A stretch of 64,000 nt of DNA from Negativicutes bacterium (GTDB lineage Bacteria; Bacillota; Negativicutes; Anaeromusales; Anaeromusaceae). Positions 20,439-29,023 of this stretch are shown piece after piece. Location: assembly GCA_009929485.1 (NCBI GenBank), contig SAAJ01000002.1, forward strand, positions 62,001 to 126,000, read 5' to 3'. The notes below the pieces were generated by a model. The model ran no database searches, was not told the DNA's origin, and saw nothing but the letters and a program-made list of their open reading frames with translations. The position numbers and the translations under genes are program-made. The stretch's first letter is position 1; the number at the start of each line of letters is the position of its first letter.

Positions 20439-20801
20439 TTACTCTTTTTTCTCGCCCACAGCCATGGCGCCTTCTTCACCGGTGCGAATGCGGATGGCAT
20501 TTTGAATGGGATATACGAAAATCTTGCCGTCGCCTAGTTTGCCTGTCCGCAACGTATTGCGCATCACATCCATGACGGCTTTCATTTCGCTTTCTTTGAC
20601 CACTGTCTCGACTTTAACTTTAGGCAGCAAGTTGACCGCGTATTCTGTACCGCGATAAACTTCAGTGTGTCCTTTTTGGCTGCCACAGCCATATACCTGG
20701 GTCACGGTCATGCCGGTTATGCCGATTTCCGCTAAAGCATCCTTCAGATCCTCCAGCTTGCCCGGACGAGTGACCACTTCGATTTTAATCAAATCGCCCA
20801 T
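20439..20801 (-). CDS. glnK: Nitrogen regulatory protein P-II (GlnK/GlnB)
   Basis: 120 residues. PII trimers bind ATP/ADP and 2-oxoglutarate and block the ammonium channel when nitrogen is plentiful. The T-loop is intact (QKGHTEVYRGTEYAVNLLPK), with Tyr54 at the position of the E. coli uridylylation site Tyr51. The C-terminal signature GKIFVYPIQNAIRIRTGE is present. The gene lies 47 nt downstream of amt on the same strand, the usual amtB-glnK pair. The start follows GAAGGAGG. Confidence 0.96.
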   Translation of the reverse strand: MGDLIKIEVVTRPGKLEDLKDALAEIGITGMTVTQVYGCGSQKGHTEVYRGTEYAVNLLPKVKVETVVKESEMKAVMDVMRNTLRTGKLGDGKIFVYPIQNAIRIRTGEEGAMAVGEKKE

Positions 20802-20848
20802 ATCATCAATCCTCCTTCAACTCGCACTTCTCATTCTTTACTATCAGT

Positions 20849-22282
20849 TTACGAGAAATGCGCCTTCGTGGCAACAGGCTGTTCCAGCCGTTCGAACGCC
20901 ATGGCTCCGGCGCCCATCGGTACGCCTGATCCAAACTCCTGGCTTACATAGCCATTTTCGCCGTGTTCGCTGATATCGAGTCCCACCACTTCTGCATCTT
21001 CGGAAACACGCAGTTCCGTAAAGAGGGCGATAACTTTCAGAATTACAAAGGTCATCACCGCTGCAAACAGAATAGCCATACCTACGCTGGCCGCCTGAAT
21101 CCAGAACTGCTCCAGACCGCCGCCGTAGAAGAAACCATCCGCTCCGGCGGGATTCACTTCTTTTGTACAAAACAAACCAGTGGCTAAAGCGCCCCAGGTG
21201 CCGCCCACGCCGTGCACGCCGAAAGCATCCAAGGAATCGTCGTAACCCAGCCGACGCTTGCAAATGCTGACTGCGAAATAGCACAACATGCCTGCGCCTA
21301 AGCCGATAATTACAGCCGGCACAATTTCCACAAAGCCTGCTGCCGGAGTAATCCCTACCAAACCAGCGATACAGCCGCTGACAATACCTAAAACGGTCGG
21401 TTTGCCATTATGCATCCATTCCACAAAAAGCCAGCCCAACGAACCAGCTGCTGCTGCCGTATTGGTCACAACAAAAGCGCTGGCGGCCAAACCGCTTGCT
21501 CCTAACGCGCTGCCCGCATTGAAGCCGAACCAGCCGAACCACAGAAGAGCCGCGCCTAAAACCGTCATCGGCAAGTGATGAGGCATCATCGGAGATACGC
21601 CGTAGCCGCGACGTTTTCCCATAACTAAACAAGCAACTAAACCGGATACGCCAGACAGAATGTGAATAACCGTACCACCGGCAAAGTCCAGCGCGCCTAA
21701 ATCGCGCAGCCAGCCGCCAACGCCCCATACCCAGTGCGCAAAAGGATCATAGACCACAGTCGTCCAAAACAGAACAAATAAGGCAAACGCCGGAAAACGC
21801 ATTCTTTCCGCAATCGAGCCGGTTATCAGCGCCGGCGTAATCACCGCAAACATGCATTGGAAGATCATAAACGCCAGATGCGGCACAGTCGCCGCATAAT
21901 CAGCGTTGGCCTCCTGGCCGACACCGCTTAAACCGGCCCAATCAAGACTTCCCAGTAAATGATTGATGTCAGGTCCGAAAGCAAGACTATAACCGAATAA
22001 TACCCATTGCACTGAAACGAGAGCTAAAACGAAAAAGCTCAGCATAATCGTATTGAGTACGTTTTTGCTGCGTGTCATACCTCCATAAAACAAAGCTAAT
22101 GCCGGCGTCATCAGCATAACCAACGCAGCGCTTAAAAGGACAAAAACCGTGTCACCTGTATCCAATTTTACTGCTTCTGCAGCCTCTGCGGCCGCTGCCG
22201 CGCCTTCTTCCGCCGCCAACGCCAGAGACGCGGGCAAGCTGCCTAGCAACGCCAAGCTTAGAGTTTTCCACCATTTTTTCAT
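20849..22282 (-). CDS. amt: Ammonium transporter Amt
   Basis: 477 residues from the ATG at 22282, chosen because it follows AAAAGGGGGAGAAGG and opens a good signal peptide (MKKWWKTLSLALLGSLPASLALA). Eleven helices follow. Family marks include FYGGMTRSKNVLNTIM, FAGGTVIHILSGVSGL (pore His) and DDSLDAFGVHGVGGTWGAL (second pore His). It conducts ammonium into the cell and is gated by the downstream PII protein. The leader carries two terminator-like hairpins (22365-22463), pointing to transcription attenuation. Confidence 0.96.
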   Translation of the reverse strand: MKKWWKTLSLALLGSLPASLALAAEEGAAAAAEAAEAVKLDTGDTVFVLLSAALVMLMTPALALFYGGMTRSKNVLNTIMLSFFVLALVSVQWVLFGYSLAFGPDINHLLGSLDWAGLSGVGQEANADYAATVPHLAFMIFQCMFAVITPALITGSIAERMRFPAFALFVLFWTTVVYDPFAHWVWGVGGWLRDLGALDFAGGTVIHILSGVSGLVACLVMGKRRGYGVSPMMPHHLPMTVLGAALLWFGWFGFNAGSALGASGLAASAFVVTNTAAAAGSLGWLFVEWMHNGKPTVLGIVSGCIAGLVGITPAAGFVEIVPAVIIGLGAGMLCYFAVSICKRRLGYDDSLDAFGVHGVGGTWGALATGLFCTKEVNPAGADGFFYGGGLEQFWIQAASVGMAILFAAVMTFVILKVIALFTELRVSEDAEVVGLDISEHGENGYVSQEFGSGVPMGAGAMAFERLEQPVATKAHFS

Positions 22283-22364
22283 ACCCTTCTCCCCCTTTTC
22301 TCTGCTCAAACCGTCTCCCGACAGTCTGCTTTTACAGCGGATTTCCGCCACACCATCACACAGA

Positions 22365-22403
22365 CAAAAACGGCGACAAGGAATCTTCATTCCCTGCCGC
22401 CGT
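22365..22403 (-). terminator. Leader hairpin 2 of amt, terminator-like
   Basis: On the minus strand a stem of about 14 bp (ACGGCGGCAGGGAAT and partner) with a short loop is followed by TTTTTGT. It lies between the amt promoter and the amt start, about 80 nt before the ATG. Confidence 0.65.
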
Positions 22404-22420
22404 CGTTGGCCGCCATCAAA

Positions 22421-22463
22421 CAAAAAGCCTTCTTCTTCCCTAAATAAGGAAAGAAGAAGGCTT
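22421..22463 (-). terminator. Leader hairpin 1 of amt, terminator-like
   Basis: On the minus strand AAGCCTTCTTCTTTCC pairs with its complement around a loop of about six bases and is followed by TTTTTGTTTG. It is downstream of the amt promoter; there is no upstream same-strand gene for it to terminate. Confidence 0.65.
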
Positions 22464-22496
22464 CATCGCCTGACGATATTCTTGGTGTATGGCGTT

Positions 22497-22525
22497 AGTA
22501 TAGCAACTTTCTGTAACTCTGTCAA
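22497..22525 (-). promoter_or_regulatory. amt promoter
   Basis: Minus strand TTGACA (22520-22525), a 17-nt spacer, and TATACT (22497-22502). This near-perfect sigma-A promoter gives a leader of about 208 nt before the amt ATG. Confidence 0.85.
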
Positions 22526-22578
22526 CCAGGAATTGTATTTTCTTTATCTGCCTTTCAGAAAAATGTATTTTCTCAAGC

Positions 22579-22607
22579 TTGCCTTCCTGCAAAAGACATG
22601 ATAGAAT
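22579..22607 (+). promoter_or_regulatory. Promoter of the T-box transcript
   Basis: TTGCCT (22579-22584), a 17-nt spacer, and TAGAAT (22602-22607). Transcription would start near 22614, divergent from amt. Confidence 0.7.
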
Positions 22608-22613
22608 ACAAAT

Positions 22614-22872
22614 CAAATCTATACCTTACGGCAATGAGAGGAAAAGTAGCTGTTACACGACCTTACAGAGAGCCGGCAGTTGGTGCAAGTCGGCGGCGCT
22701 ACGCAGTGAAAGCCATCCTTGAGCCGGAAAACGCAACGCCCGCCTAGGGGGGCTAGTAGGTTTTCCCGCTTTCCCGGCGTTATTGGGTTCAAGAGAGTCG
22801 CCATGCCGGCGGCTAATAAAGGTGGTACCGCGGAACCGTTTCGTCCTTTTTCAGGACGGAACGGTTTTTTTA
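22614..22872 (+). ncRNA. T-box leader, specifier read as GCC (alanine)
   Basis: A classic tRNA-sensing leader. Stem I contains AGAGAGCCGG and the distal-loop GGTGCAAG. The specifier side reads AGTGAAAGCCATCCTTGAG, in which GCC (22712-22714) followed by A fits the usual specifier position, so uncharged tRNA-Ala(GGC) is the predicted effector. The T-box AAAGGTGGTACCGCGG is at 22818-22833 and the competing terminator (AACCGTTTCGTCC stem, T7) at 22834-22872. The GGT bulge expects a tRNA with an A discriminator, as in tRNA-Ala. The alternative triplet AGC (Ser) one base earlier is less likely because a C would follow it. Confidence 0.9.
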
Positions 22873-22905
22873 TTTGTCTCTTACTAAAGAAAGGAAGTGC
22901 TACAC

Positions 22906-23394
22906 ATGCATCCGAAACAAGCTTTATTGGAATTAGTAGAACGCCATCCTCGCCTTAGTTCCGCCCAGCTGGCAGCCATGCTTGGCTGCAGCGCCGAAGA
23001 GGTGGACGCCGATTTGCAGGAACTAGAAGAAAAAAAGGTGATTTTAAAATACCATACTTTTGTTGACTGGGAAAAAGCAGGCGTACACAACGTTACCGCC
23101 TGTATCGAAGTCCGCCTGACGCCGCAGCGAGAAGTCGGCTTTGACGGCATTGCCGAAAACATTTACCGCTATCCGGAAGTCTGCGCCATGTACCTCATGT
23201 CCGGCAGCTTCGACTTAATGGTTTTCGTCGAAGGTCGCACGCTTAAAGAAGTAGCGGACTTCGTCGCTACCAAACTATCCACTATTGAGGGCGTCATGGG
23301 CACCTCTACCAATTTCATGCTAAAAAAATACAAAGAAGCCGGCATCGTTTTAGAAGATGACGAAGAAGATCGCCGCTTGGCGGTGACGCCATGA
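22906..23394 (+). CDS. Lrp/AsnC-family regulator, AlaR-like
   Basis: 162 residues from the ATG at 22906, 9 nt after AAAGGAA; a GTG at 22897 overlaps that ribosome site. The N-terminal HTH (LSSAQLAAMLGCSAEEVDADL) is followed by an AsnC/RAM ligand-binding domain (YLMSGSFDLMVFVEGRTLKEVADFVATKL). The stop overlaps the aminotransferase ATG by 4 nt. In Bacillus an Lrp-type activator (AlaR) sits with alanine transaminase (AlaT), and the alanine T-box here supports the same pairing; that equivalence is inferred. Confidence 0.88.
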   Translation: MHPKQALLELVERHPRLSSAQLAAMLGCSAEEVDADLQELEEKKVILKYHTFVDWEKAGVHNVTACIEVRLTPQREVGFDGIAENIYRYPEVCAMYLMSGSFDLMVFVEGRTLKEVADFVATKLSTIEGVMGTSTNFMLKKYKEAGIVLEDDEEDRRLAVTP

Positions 23395-24563
23395 AGAACT
23401 GGCAAGAACGAATTTCTCCTACCGTGCAAGCGCTGCCGGCTTCCGGCATCCGTCGTTTCTTCGATATTGTCGCCGAAATGAAGGGCGTTATTTCCTTGGG
23501 CGTCGGCGAGCCAGACTTTGTCACGCCCTGGCACATTCGTGAAAGCTGCATGTACGGCTTGAAGCGAGGCTACACCAGCTATACCTCCAACTACGGCCTG
23601 TTGGAGTTGCGTGAGGAAATCGCACAGCTTATTCAGAGACGCCATGACATCACCTATAACCCCCGTGATCAGGTTTTGGTCACAGTCGGCGTCAGCGAAG
23701 CCTTAGATCTGGCGATGCGGGCGCTCTTGGCCCCGGGAGATGAAGTGCTGATCCCTGAGCCTTGCTATGTGTCCTATAAAGCCTGCGTCCATTTGGCCGG
23801 CGGCAAACCGGTACCGGTTGCTACCAGCGCCGCCCAAGAATTCAAAGTGCGGGCCGCCGACTTAGAAGCGCTTTTGACGCCGCGCACCAAAGTCTTGATG
23901 ATGGGTTTCCCTAACAATCCCACAGGGGCCATTATGAACCGCGAAGATTTGCTGGAGCTGGCGCTTTTTGCGGAAAAGCATGATTTAATCGTGATTTCCG
24001 ATGAAATTTACGGAGATTTGACTTACGAAGGCGAGCATGTCTCTTTCGCCTCTCTTCCGGGCATGCAGGAACGCACGCTGCTGCTCAACGGTTTTTCCAA
24101 AGCCTACGCCATGACCGGCTGGCGCATTGGCTACGCCCTGGGCCATGCCGAACTCATCGGCGCTATGAACAAAATCCATCAGTACACTATGCTGTGCGCA
24201 CCGATCACCGCCCAAATCGCCGCCCTGGAGGCGCTGCGTCATGGAGACCGGCAAATGCAGCAAATGGTGGCAGAATACAACAACCGCCGCCGCCTGATGG
24301 TCAACGGCTTTCGCCGCATGGGCCTGGAATGCTTCGAACCTAAAGGCGCTTTTTACATCTTCCCTTCCATTAAAGAAACCGGTCTGACCTCTCTGGAATT
24401 TGCCGAGCAGCTGCTCAAGGCGGAAAAGGTGGCCCTGGTGCCTGGGGATGCCTTTGGCGCCAGCGGCGAAGGCCATGTCCGCTGCTCTTACGCCGCCGGC
24501 AGCGCCCAGCTCGCCGAAGCTTTGGAGCGCATCGAACGCTTCGTCAACACCTTGCGCAAATAA
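23391..24563 (+). CDS. Class I/II aminotransferase, probable alanine transaminase
   Basis: 390 residues, a PLP fold-type I aminotransferase. GVGEPDFVTPWHI opens the fold, GFPNNPTGAIM and SDEIYGDLTYEG carry the Asn and Asp/Tyr that bind PLP, and NGFSKAYAMTGWRIGYA contains the Schiff-base Lys and the phosphate-binding Arg. It overlaps the Lrp-type gene by ATGA, so the two proteins are made together under the T-box. With an alanine specifier the likely reaction is pyruvate plus glutamate to alanine plus 2-oxoglutarate. Family members also act on aspartate or aromatic amino acids, so the substrate is inferred from control, not from residues. Confidence 0.9.
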   Translation: MKNWQERISPTVQALPASGIRRFFDIVAEMKGVISLGVGEPDFVTPWHIRESCMYGLKRGYTSYTSNYGLLELREEIAQLIQRRHDITYNPRDQVLVTVGVSEALDLAMRALLAPGDEVLIPEPCYVSYKACVHLAGGKPVPVATSAAQEFKVRAADLEALLTPRTKVLMMGFPNNPTGAIMNREDLLELALFAEKHDLIVISDEIYGDLTYEGEHVSFASLPGMQERTLLLNGFSKAYAMTGWRIGYALGHAELIGAMNKIHQYTMLCAPITAQIAALEALRHGDRQMQQMVAEYNNRRRLMVNGFRRMGLECFEPKGAFYIFPSIKETGLTSLEFAEQLLKAEKVALVPGDAFGASGEGHVRCSYAAGSAQLAEALERIERFVNTLRK

Positions 24564-24567
24564 CCAA

Positions 24568-24622
24568 CCGCATGTAATAAAAAAACCCCGCCTTCCGGCG
24601 GGGTCGTTTTTATTACATGCGG
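24568..24622. terminator. Bidirectional terminator inside a 16-bp perfect inverted repeat
   Basis: The core CCCCGCC/GGCGGGG stem is flanked by A and T runs. The arms continue outward as CCGCATGTAATAAAAA (24568-24583) and its exact complement (24607-24622). The right arm contains the final codons and the stop of the convergent zinc-ribbon gene. Confidence 0.85.
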
Positions 24623-24897
24623 TTTTTGGAGTAGCAGTCGCGGCAGTAAACCGGACGATCGCCACTGGGACGGAACGGAACCTGAGTCGTGACGCCACAC
24701 TCGGCACAGATGGCTTCGTGCATTTCACGCTGGGGACGGTCGGAACCGCCGGTGCGCTGTTTACGAGCAGCACGGCAGGTAGGGCAACGACCGGGTTCGT
24801 TCTGAAAACCTTTTTCAGCATAGAAATCTTGTTCCGATGCGGAGAAAATGAATTCAGCGCCGCACTCGCGGCAAGTCAGGGTTTTGTCTTCGTACAT
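24613..24897 (-). CDS. Zinc-ribbon protein (zf-trcl / CxxC-x17-CxxC type)
   Basis: 94 residues, all short metal-binding modules. LTCRECGAEF...RCPTCRAAR forms the first four-Cys ribbon, and AICAECGVTTQVPFRPSG...VYCRDCYSKNR forms the second, the CxxC-x17-CxxC motif seen in small Firmicutes and delta-proteobacterial proteins. The start follows GAGGAGG. It is a single-gene unit ending in the shared hairpin. A nucleic-acid or ribosome-linked role is commonly supposed; nothing in the sequence decides it. Confidence 0.85.
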   Translation of the reverse strand: MYEDKTLTCRECGAEFIFSASEQDFYAEKGFQNEPGRCPTCRAARKQRTGGSDRPQREMHEAICAECGVTTQVPFRPSGDRPVYCRDCYSKNRM

Positions 24898-25073
24898 TTA
24901 GGAATCCTCCTCAGAGCATTTTTGCCCGGAACGGCTTTGGGTCTTCTGGAATGTCTGAGAAGAACAAACCCGACCTCATTAGACCTATTCTCTTGAGCAT
25001 GGCTTTATTGTATCGTTTACCTCCGCAAAAGTAAAGCTATTTTTCAATCTACTCACGCCTGATTCAAATCCGC

Positions 25074-27077
25074 TTACCTTTTTGCTAAGGTTTTTCGAAG
25101 CTGCGCAGTCAAGTTTTCCGCCGTCAGCCCAACATGCTCAAACAATCTTTCCGCTGGCGCCGACGCGCCAAAGCCGTCCACAGTTACATAGACACCGCCA
25201 GCGCCTCCATAACGCTCCCAGCCGAAGGAAGAAGCCGCCTCGACCACCATGCGAGGCACCCCCTCCGGCAGTACGCTCCGTTGAAATGAAGCCGGCTGCA
25301 AAGCAAACCATTCTTGACAAGGCATGCTGACAACTCGAATCAAGCGGCCTTCGGCCTCCATCGTTTTCGCCGCCTGCAACGCCAAGGACACCTCGGAGCC
25401 GCTGGCAATCATGATCAACTCCGGGCGTTCCGCCCCTTCATGCAGTATATAGGCGCCTCTAGCCACACTTTCCTCCGGACAAATTGTCGTCTCCTCAAGC
25501 ACAGGAAGGTTTTGCCGACTGAGCGCCAAGGCCACCGGCCCCTCATGCTGACGCAAAGCATGTCTCCAGGCAGCCGCTGTTTCATTCGCATCGGCCGGAC
25601 GGACCACCGCCAGTCCCGGCAAGCAGCGCAACGACGCCAAATGTTCTACCGGCTGGTGGGTCGGACCGTCTTCGCCTACGCCAATGCTGTCATGCGTAAA
25701 CACATACACCACAGGCAGCTTCATCAAAGCTGCCAAACGCATGGCAGGACGCATATAATCGGCGAAAGATAAAAAAGTGGCTCCATACGGGCGCAAACCG
25801 CCAAACAAAGCTAAGCCGTTCAAAATACTGCCCATAGCATGTTCGCGTACGCCAAAATGAAGGTTTCGCCCTTCATAACTTCCCTTTTGAAAATCACCAC
25901 AGCCAGACAAGTAGGTTTTATTGGATGGCGCCAAATCGGCGCTGCCGCCGAGCAGATTGGGTACTGCCGCCGCCAGCCAATTTAGAATCGTTCCCGAGGC
26001 GGCCCGCGTGGCCTGGCCTTTGGCATCTGGAGCAAACGGAATGATGTCTGCATCCCAATCTATCGGCAGCTCCCCTTTCAGCCAGCGACTGCATTGCAGC
26101 GCCGCTTCTGGATGGCAGGACGCAAAAGCATCCCATTTTTGCTGCCATTCTTTTTCGGCTTCCTCGCCTCGTTCCAGGCACTTGCCCATCTCGCAGCGCA
26201 CATCCTCAGGCACGAAAAAGCGAGGTTCTTGCGGCCAATCCAGCGCTTCCTTGGTACGCGCCAGTTCCGCCGCCCCCAACGGTTCGCCATGGGCCGCAGC
26301 CGTATTCGCTTTCCCCGGACTGCCGTAGCCGATCTGTGTTTTAACAGTAATCAATACGGGCTGACCGGAACTTTGCTGCGCTTTCGCCAGCGCCGCTTCC
26401 AGTTCCTCCAGGTCATTGCCGTCCTGTACCTGCAACACCCGCCAACCGCAAGCTGCAAAACGAGCCCCTACTTGCTCCGTAAATGCTATGTTTGTACTTC
26501 CCTCAATAGAAATCTTATTATCATCATACAGACAGATTAAATTATCCAAACCTAAATGCCCAGCCAGCGAAGCCGCTTCCTGGCTGACGCCTTCCATCAT
26601 ATCGCCGTCGCCTGCAAGGACATAGACCTTATTGTCAAACAAAGGCTCCTCTTTGCCCGGAAAATGGGCGTCCATAAATTTCGCCGCCATCGCCATGCCC
26701 ACGGCATTGCCAAAGCCTTGTCCCAACGGTCCGGTAGTCGTTTCCACCCCCGGCGTATGGCCCCATTCCGGATGCCCGGGAGTCAGCGATCCCCACTGAC
26801 GAAAGTTCTTGATATCCTCTAATGCTACCTGATAGCCTGTCAAATGCAAGAGTCCATATAAAAGCATCGAGCCATGTCCTGCAGATAATACAAAGCGATC
26901 CCGCCCCGGCCAAGCGGGGTTGCGCGGATTGTGCCGCAAAAACTTCGTCCAAAGCACGTAAGCCATCGCTGCCGCGCCCATCGGCATACCAGGATGACCA
27001 GATTTCGCTTCTTCCACCGCATCCGCCGCCAACATTCGCAAAGTGTTGATTCCCAAGTGATGAATGTTTCCTTTCAT
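25074..27077 (-). CDS. tkt: Transketolase
   Basis: About 667 residues, full-length single-chain transketolase, which transfers two-carbon units between sugar phosphates using thiamine diphosphate. GAAAMAYVLWTKFLRHNP and GHGSMLLYGLLHLTGY open the PP domain, GDGDMMEGVSQEAASLAGH is the ThDP-binding motif, and the Pyr domain has FGVREHAMGSILNG with the catalytic Glu. The ATG at 27077 is preferred: AGGAGG lies about 10 nt upstream, whereas it abuts the ATG at 27086. The SRPBCC gene ends upstream on the same strand, 18 nt away. Confidence 0.96.
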   Translation of the reverse strand: MKGNIHHLGINTLRMLAADAVEEAKSGHPGMPMGAAAMAYVLWTKFLRHNPRNPAWPGRDRFVLSAGHGSMLLYGLLHLTGYQVALEDIKNFRQWGSLTPGHPEWGHTPGVETTTGPLGQGFGNAVGMAMAAKFMDAHFPGKEEPLFDNKVYVLAGDGDMMEGVSQEAASLAGHLGLDNLICLYDDNKISIEGSTNIAFTEQVGARFAACGWRVLQVQDGNDLEELEAALAKAQQSSGQPVLITVKTQIGYGSPGKANTAAAHGEPLGAAELARTKEALDWPQEPRFFVPEDVRCEMGKCLERGEEAEKEWQQKWDAFASCHPEAALQCSRWLKGELPIDWDADIIPFAPDAKGQATRAASGTILNWLAAAVPNLLGGSADLAPSNKTYLSGCGDFQKGSYEGRNLHFGVREHAMGSILNGLALFGGLRPYGATFLSFADYMRPAMRLAALMKLPVVYVFTHDSIGVGEDGPTHQPVEHLASLRCLPGLAVVRPADANETAAAWRHALRQHEGPVALALSRQNLPVLEETTICPEESVARGAYILHEGAERPELIMIASGSEVSLALQAAKTMEAEGRLIRVVSMPCQEWFALQPASFQRSVLPEGVPRMVVEAASSFGWERYGGAGGVYVTVDGFGASAPAERLFEHVGLTAENLTAQLRKTLAKR

Positions 27078-27095
27078 ACGTCGCATGCCTCCTTT

Positions 27096-27560
27096 TTATC
27101 CTGGAATACGAAAGACAAACTCTCCCTTTTGCGCCATTTCACTCAGCTGGCGCAGAGGTTGTAAAAAACCGCCCATTTGCAAAGCCAGCTTCTTACCAAA
27201 CCAGGCCGCAGCCACCTCGGACAACAAGCCTTGTACCTCCAGGGAAAACCGCAATATACAGCCGTCGCCAGCAGGCTCTATAACGCCAACAGCCAGCAGC
27301 GACCACCATAAATAACGGAAACGCAAAGCGATTTTGCGCTCCGGTTCCAGTTTCTCCACGCAAAAAGAACGCCCCCAGACCGATGTGCGCCGCCATTTTC
27401 CAGTAGCGCCTTCTTGGAGCGGCACGGTTACGCGCACTTCCTGCAAATCCGGCTGCCAACTGCGCCAATAATGCGGATCCGCCAAAAACGGCCACAAAAA
27501 GCCAGCCTGCACCGCAAATTTTTCTTCATATTCTCCGCAAAGGCATTGCTGCTTCTGCAT
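27096..27560 (-). CDS. SRPBCC (START-like) small protein
   Basis: 154 residues from the ATG at 27560 after AGGGAGTGG. The pattern of an N-terminal helix, FLWPFLADPHYWRSWQPDLQEV, then beta strands (GKWRRTS, RKIALRFRYL, GCILRFSLEVQG) and a long C-terminal helix is that of the polyketide-cyclase/Bet v1-like SRPBCC fold, which binds hydrophobic ligands. The ligand and role are unknown. It is immediately upstream of transketolase on the same strand, with no clear functional tie. Confidence 0.7.
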   Translation of the reverse strand: MQKQQCLCGEYEEKFAVQAGFLWPFLADPHYWRSWQPDLQEVRVTVPLQEGATGKWRRTSVWGRSFCVEKLEPERKIALRFRYLWWSLLAVGVIEPAGDGCILRFSLEVQGLLSEVAAAWFGKKLALQMGGFLQPLRQLSEMAQKGEFVFRIPG

Positions 27561-27597
27561 ATCGCCACTCCCTCTTCCTTCCAAATTCTTTAAATGC

Positions 27598-27626
27598 AAG
27601 AAGGATGGACTTCTCCATCCTTTTTC
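27598..27626. terminator. Hairpin terminator after the GT39 gene
   Basis: AAGGATGGA/TCCATCCTT with a four-base loop and short T-runs; it ends the glycosylation operon on the minus strand. Confidence 0.7.
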
Positions 27627-27637
27627 GTTCTATGCCC

Positions 27638-29023
27638 TTAAAACTCCTCTTTACCTCGGCAGCGAAATACAGCCACCTGCCGTATGCCTTCGCTTAGCTG
27701 CGCCACTTTCTCTACCTCGCGGAATTGCTGTTTTAAAATTGTTTCGTCTTTTGCCGCGCCGAAATAAAGAGCCGTGCCGCCTGCCAAGGGAGGCAAATCC
27801 TGCCGCCAATAGTCATACATAGAAATGCGCGCTGGCGTCACCACATGGACAGCGGGTTTGCCAGGCAGATAATACCACACCAGAGAGGCGTTCTGATAAG
27901 AGTCGCTCAGCACCCAGCGCACATCCTCCTGCAGCCAAGGCCGCCCTTGAGCGAACACGTCATTTCCTATAAATTGCTGCACCTTCAAATTGGCTTTAGG
28001 CGGCAGCCATGGCGCGACTTCGGGAAATTTAGCCAAGCCAACAAGCAGCAGTGACAACCCTAAGCCCGCAACCAGCCATTTTCGCGCTTGTTTTTTTTGC
28101 AGCCAGTACGCCAAGAGCGCCATGCCGCCCAAATAAGCCGGTACCGGCCAATTGGCTTCCGCCTTTTTAAATAACGCCGCATAGCCAAAGAAACCTAGCG
28201 GAATCCAGCAGGAAAGCCACAGCAAGGCGCTCTGCCATTTCTGCACATTTGATTTAAGATAGCGCCAGCTAAAATAGAACAGAGCGAAGAAAAAAATCGG
28301 ATTAACAATCGCCGCCTGGGCGCCCCAAAAATCAAAAAAGAGCGGCAATTGCAGCACCTTGGGGGCATCCATGCCATGGCCGTACTGAAATCGAAAAGAA
28401 ACCCAGTCATGCAGAAAATTCCAATACAGCACCGGTGAAAAAACAAGCACCGCTAAAACCAGCGCGCCCCAAAACACAGGCCTCCGCAACGTCCGCGGCT
28501 GGTAAACCAAGACAGTCAAGAGCAACACAGGTAAAAGCAGCACCGCCGTGTATTTGGAAAGCATCGCCGCGCCTCCGGCAACGCCAGCCGCCAGCCACCA
28601 AGCCGAACCCTCTTTCTGCAAAGCCCGCTGCGCACTATAAAGAGCCGCCGCCCAAAACAAGGCCAGCGGCGCATCTGGCGTCGCCAGCAAATAACCGATT
28701 TGCAAAATAGGCAGCCCTAGTAAAAGCAGCAGCGCGTACTGCGCTACAGCACGCCCCCACAAGTTCTCCGTCAGCCTCCACATCAGCCATACCGCTCCGG
28801 AAAGACAGGCCACCGGAACAATACGCAGCACCGCCTCCGTCTGTCCCACCTGGCCCACAACCCAAAGCAGCCAGGCAATCATCGGCGGATGGTCAAAATA
28901 GGAAAAGTCCAGACGTTGTGTCCAGACCCAATAATAAGCTTCGTCATAATGCAAAGGCAAGGTTGCATTATAGGCAATATTTGCCAAGGCAATCGCCAGA
29001 ATCAGCCCATTTTCCCAGCGCAT
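27638..29023 (-). CDS. GT39/ArnT-like membrane glycosyltransferase
   Basis: 461 residues from the ATG at 29023, whose A is shared with the stop of the upstream gene (TGATG) and which follows GGAGGGCC. About 10-12 membrane helices follow. The first outside loop has NATLPLHYDEAYYW with the Asp-Glu expected for the catalytic site of PMT/ArnT enzymes, and YFDHPPMIAW follows, the other family mark. These enzymes move a sugar from a polyprenyl phosphate to an acceptor outside the membrane. It is the third gene of a GtrA-DPM1-GT39 operon, which supplies the lipid-linked donor. The acceptor, lipid A or glycoprotein, is unknown. Confidence 0.88.
   Translation of the reverse strand: MRWENGLILAIALANIAYNATLPLHYDEAYYWVWTQRLDFSYFDHPPMIAWLLWVVGQVGQTEAVLRIVPVACLSGAVWLMWRLTENLWGRAVAQYALLLLLGLPILQIGYLLATPDAPLALFWAAALYSAQRALQKEGSAWWLAAGVAGGAAMLSKYTAVLLLPVLLLTVLVYQPRTLRRPVFWGALVLAVLVFSPVLYWNFLHDWVSFRFQYGHGMDAPKVLQLPLFFDFWGAQAAIVNPIFFFALFYFSWRYLKSNVQKWQSALLWLSCWIPLGFFGYAALFKKAEANWPVPAYLGGMALLAYWLQKKQARKWLVAGLGLSLLLVGLAKFPEVAPWLPPKANLKVQQFIGNDVFAQGRPWLQEDVRWVLSDSYQNASLVWYYLPGKPAVHVVTPARISMYDYWRQDLPPLAGGTALYFGAAKDETILKQQFREVEKVAQLSEGIRQVAVFRCRGKEEF

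Noticed and set aside
22283-22423. Upstream in-frame extension of amt (47 codons)
   Set aside because: It runs through the second leader hairpin, has no ribosome site, and the downstream ATG opens a good signal peptide behind a strong one.
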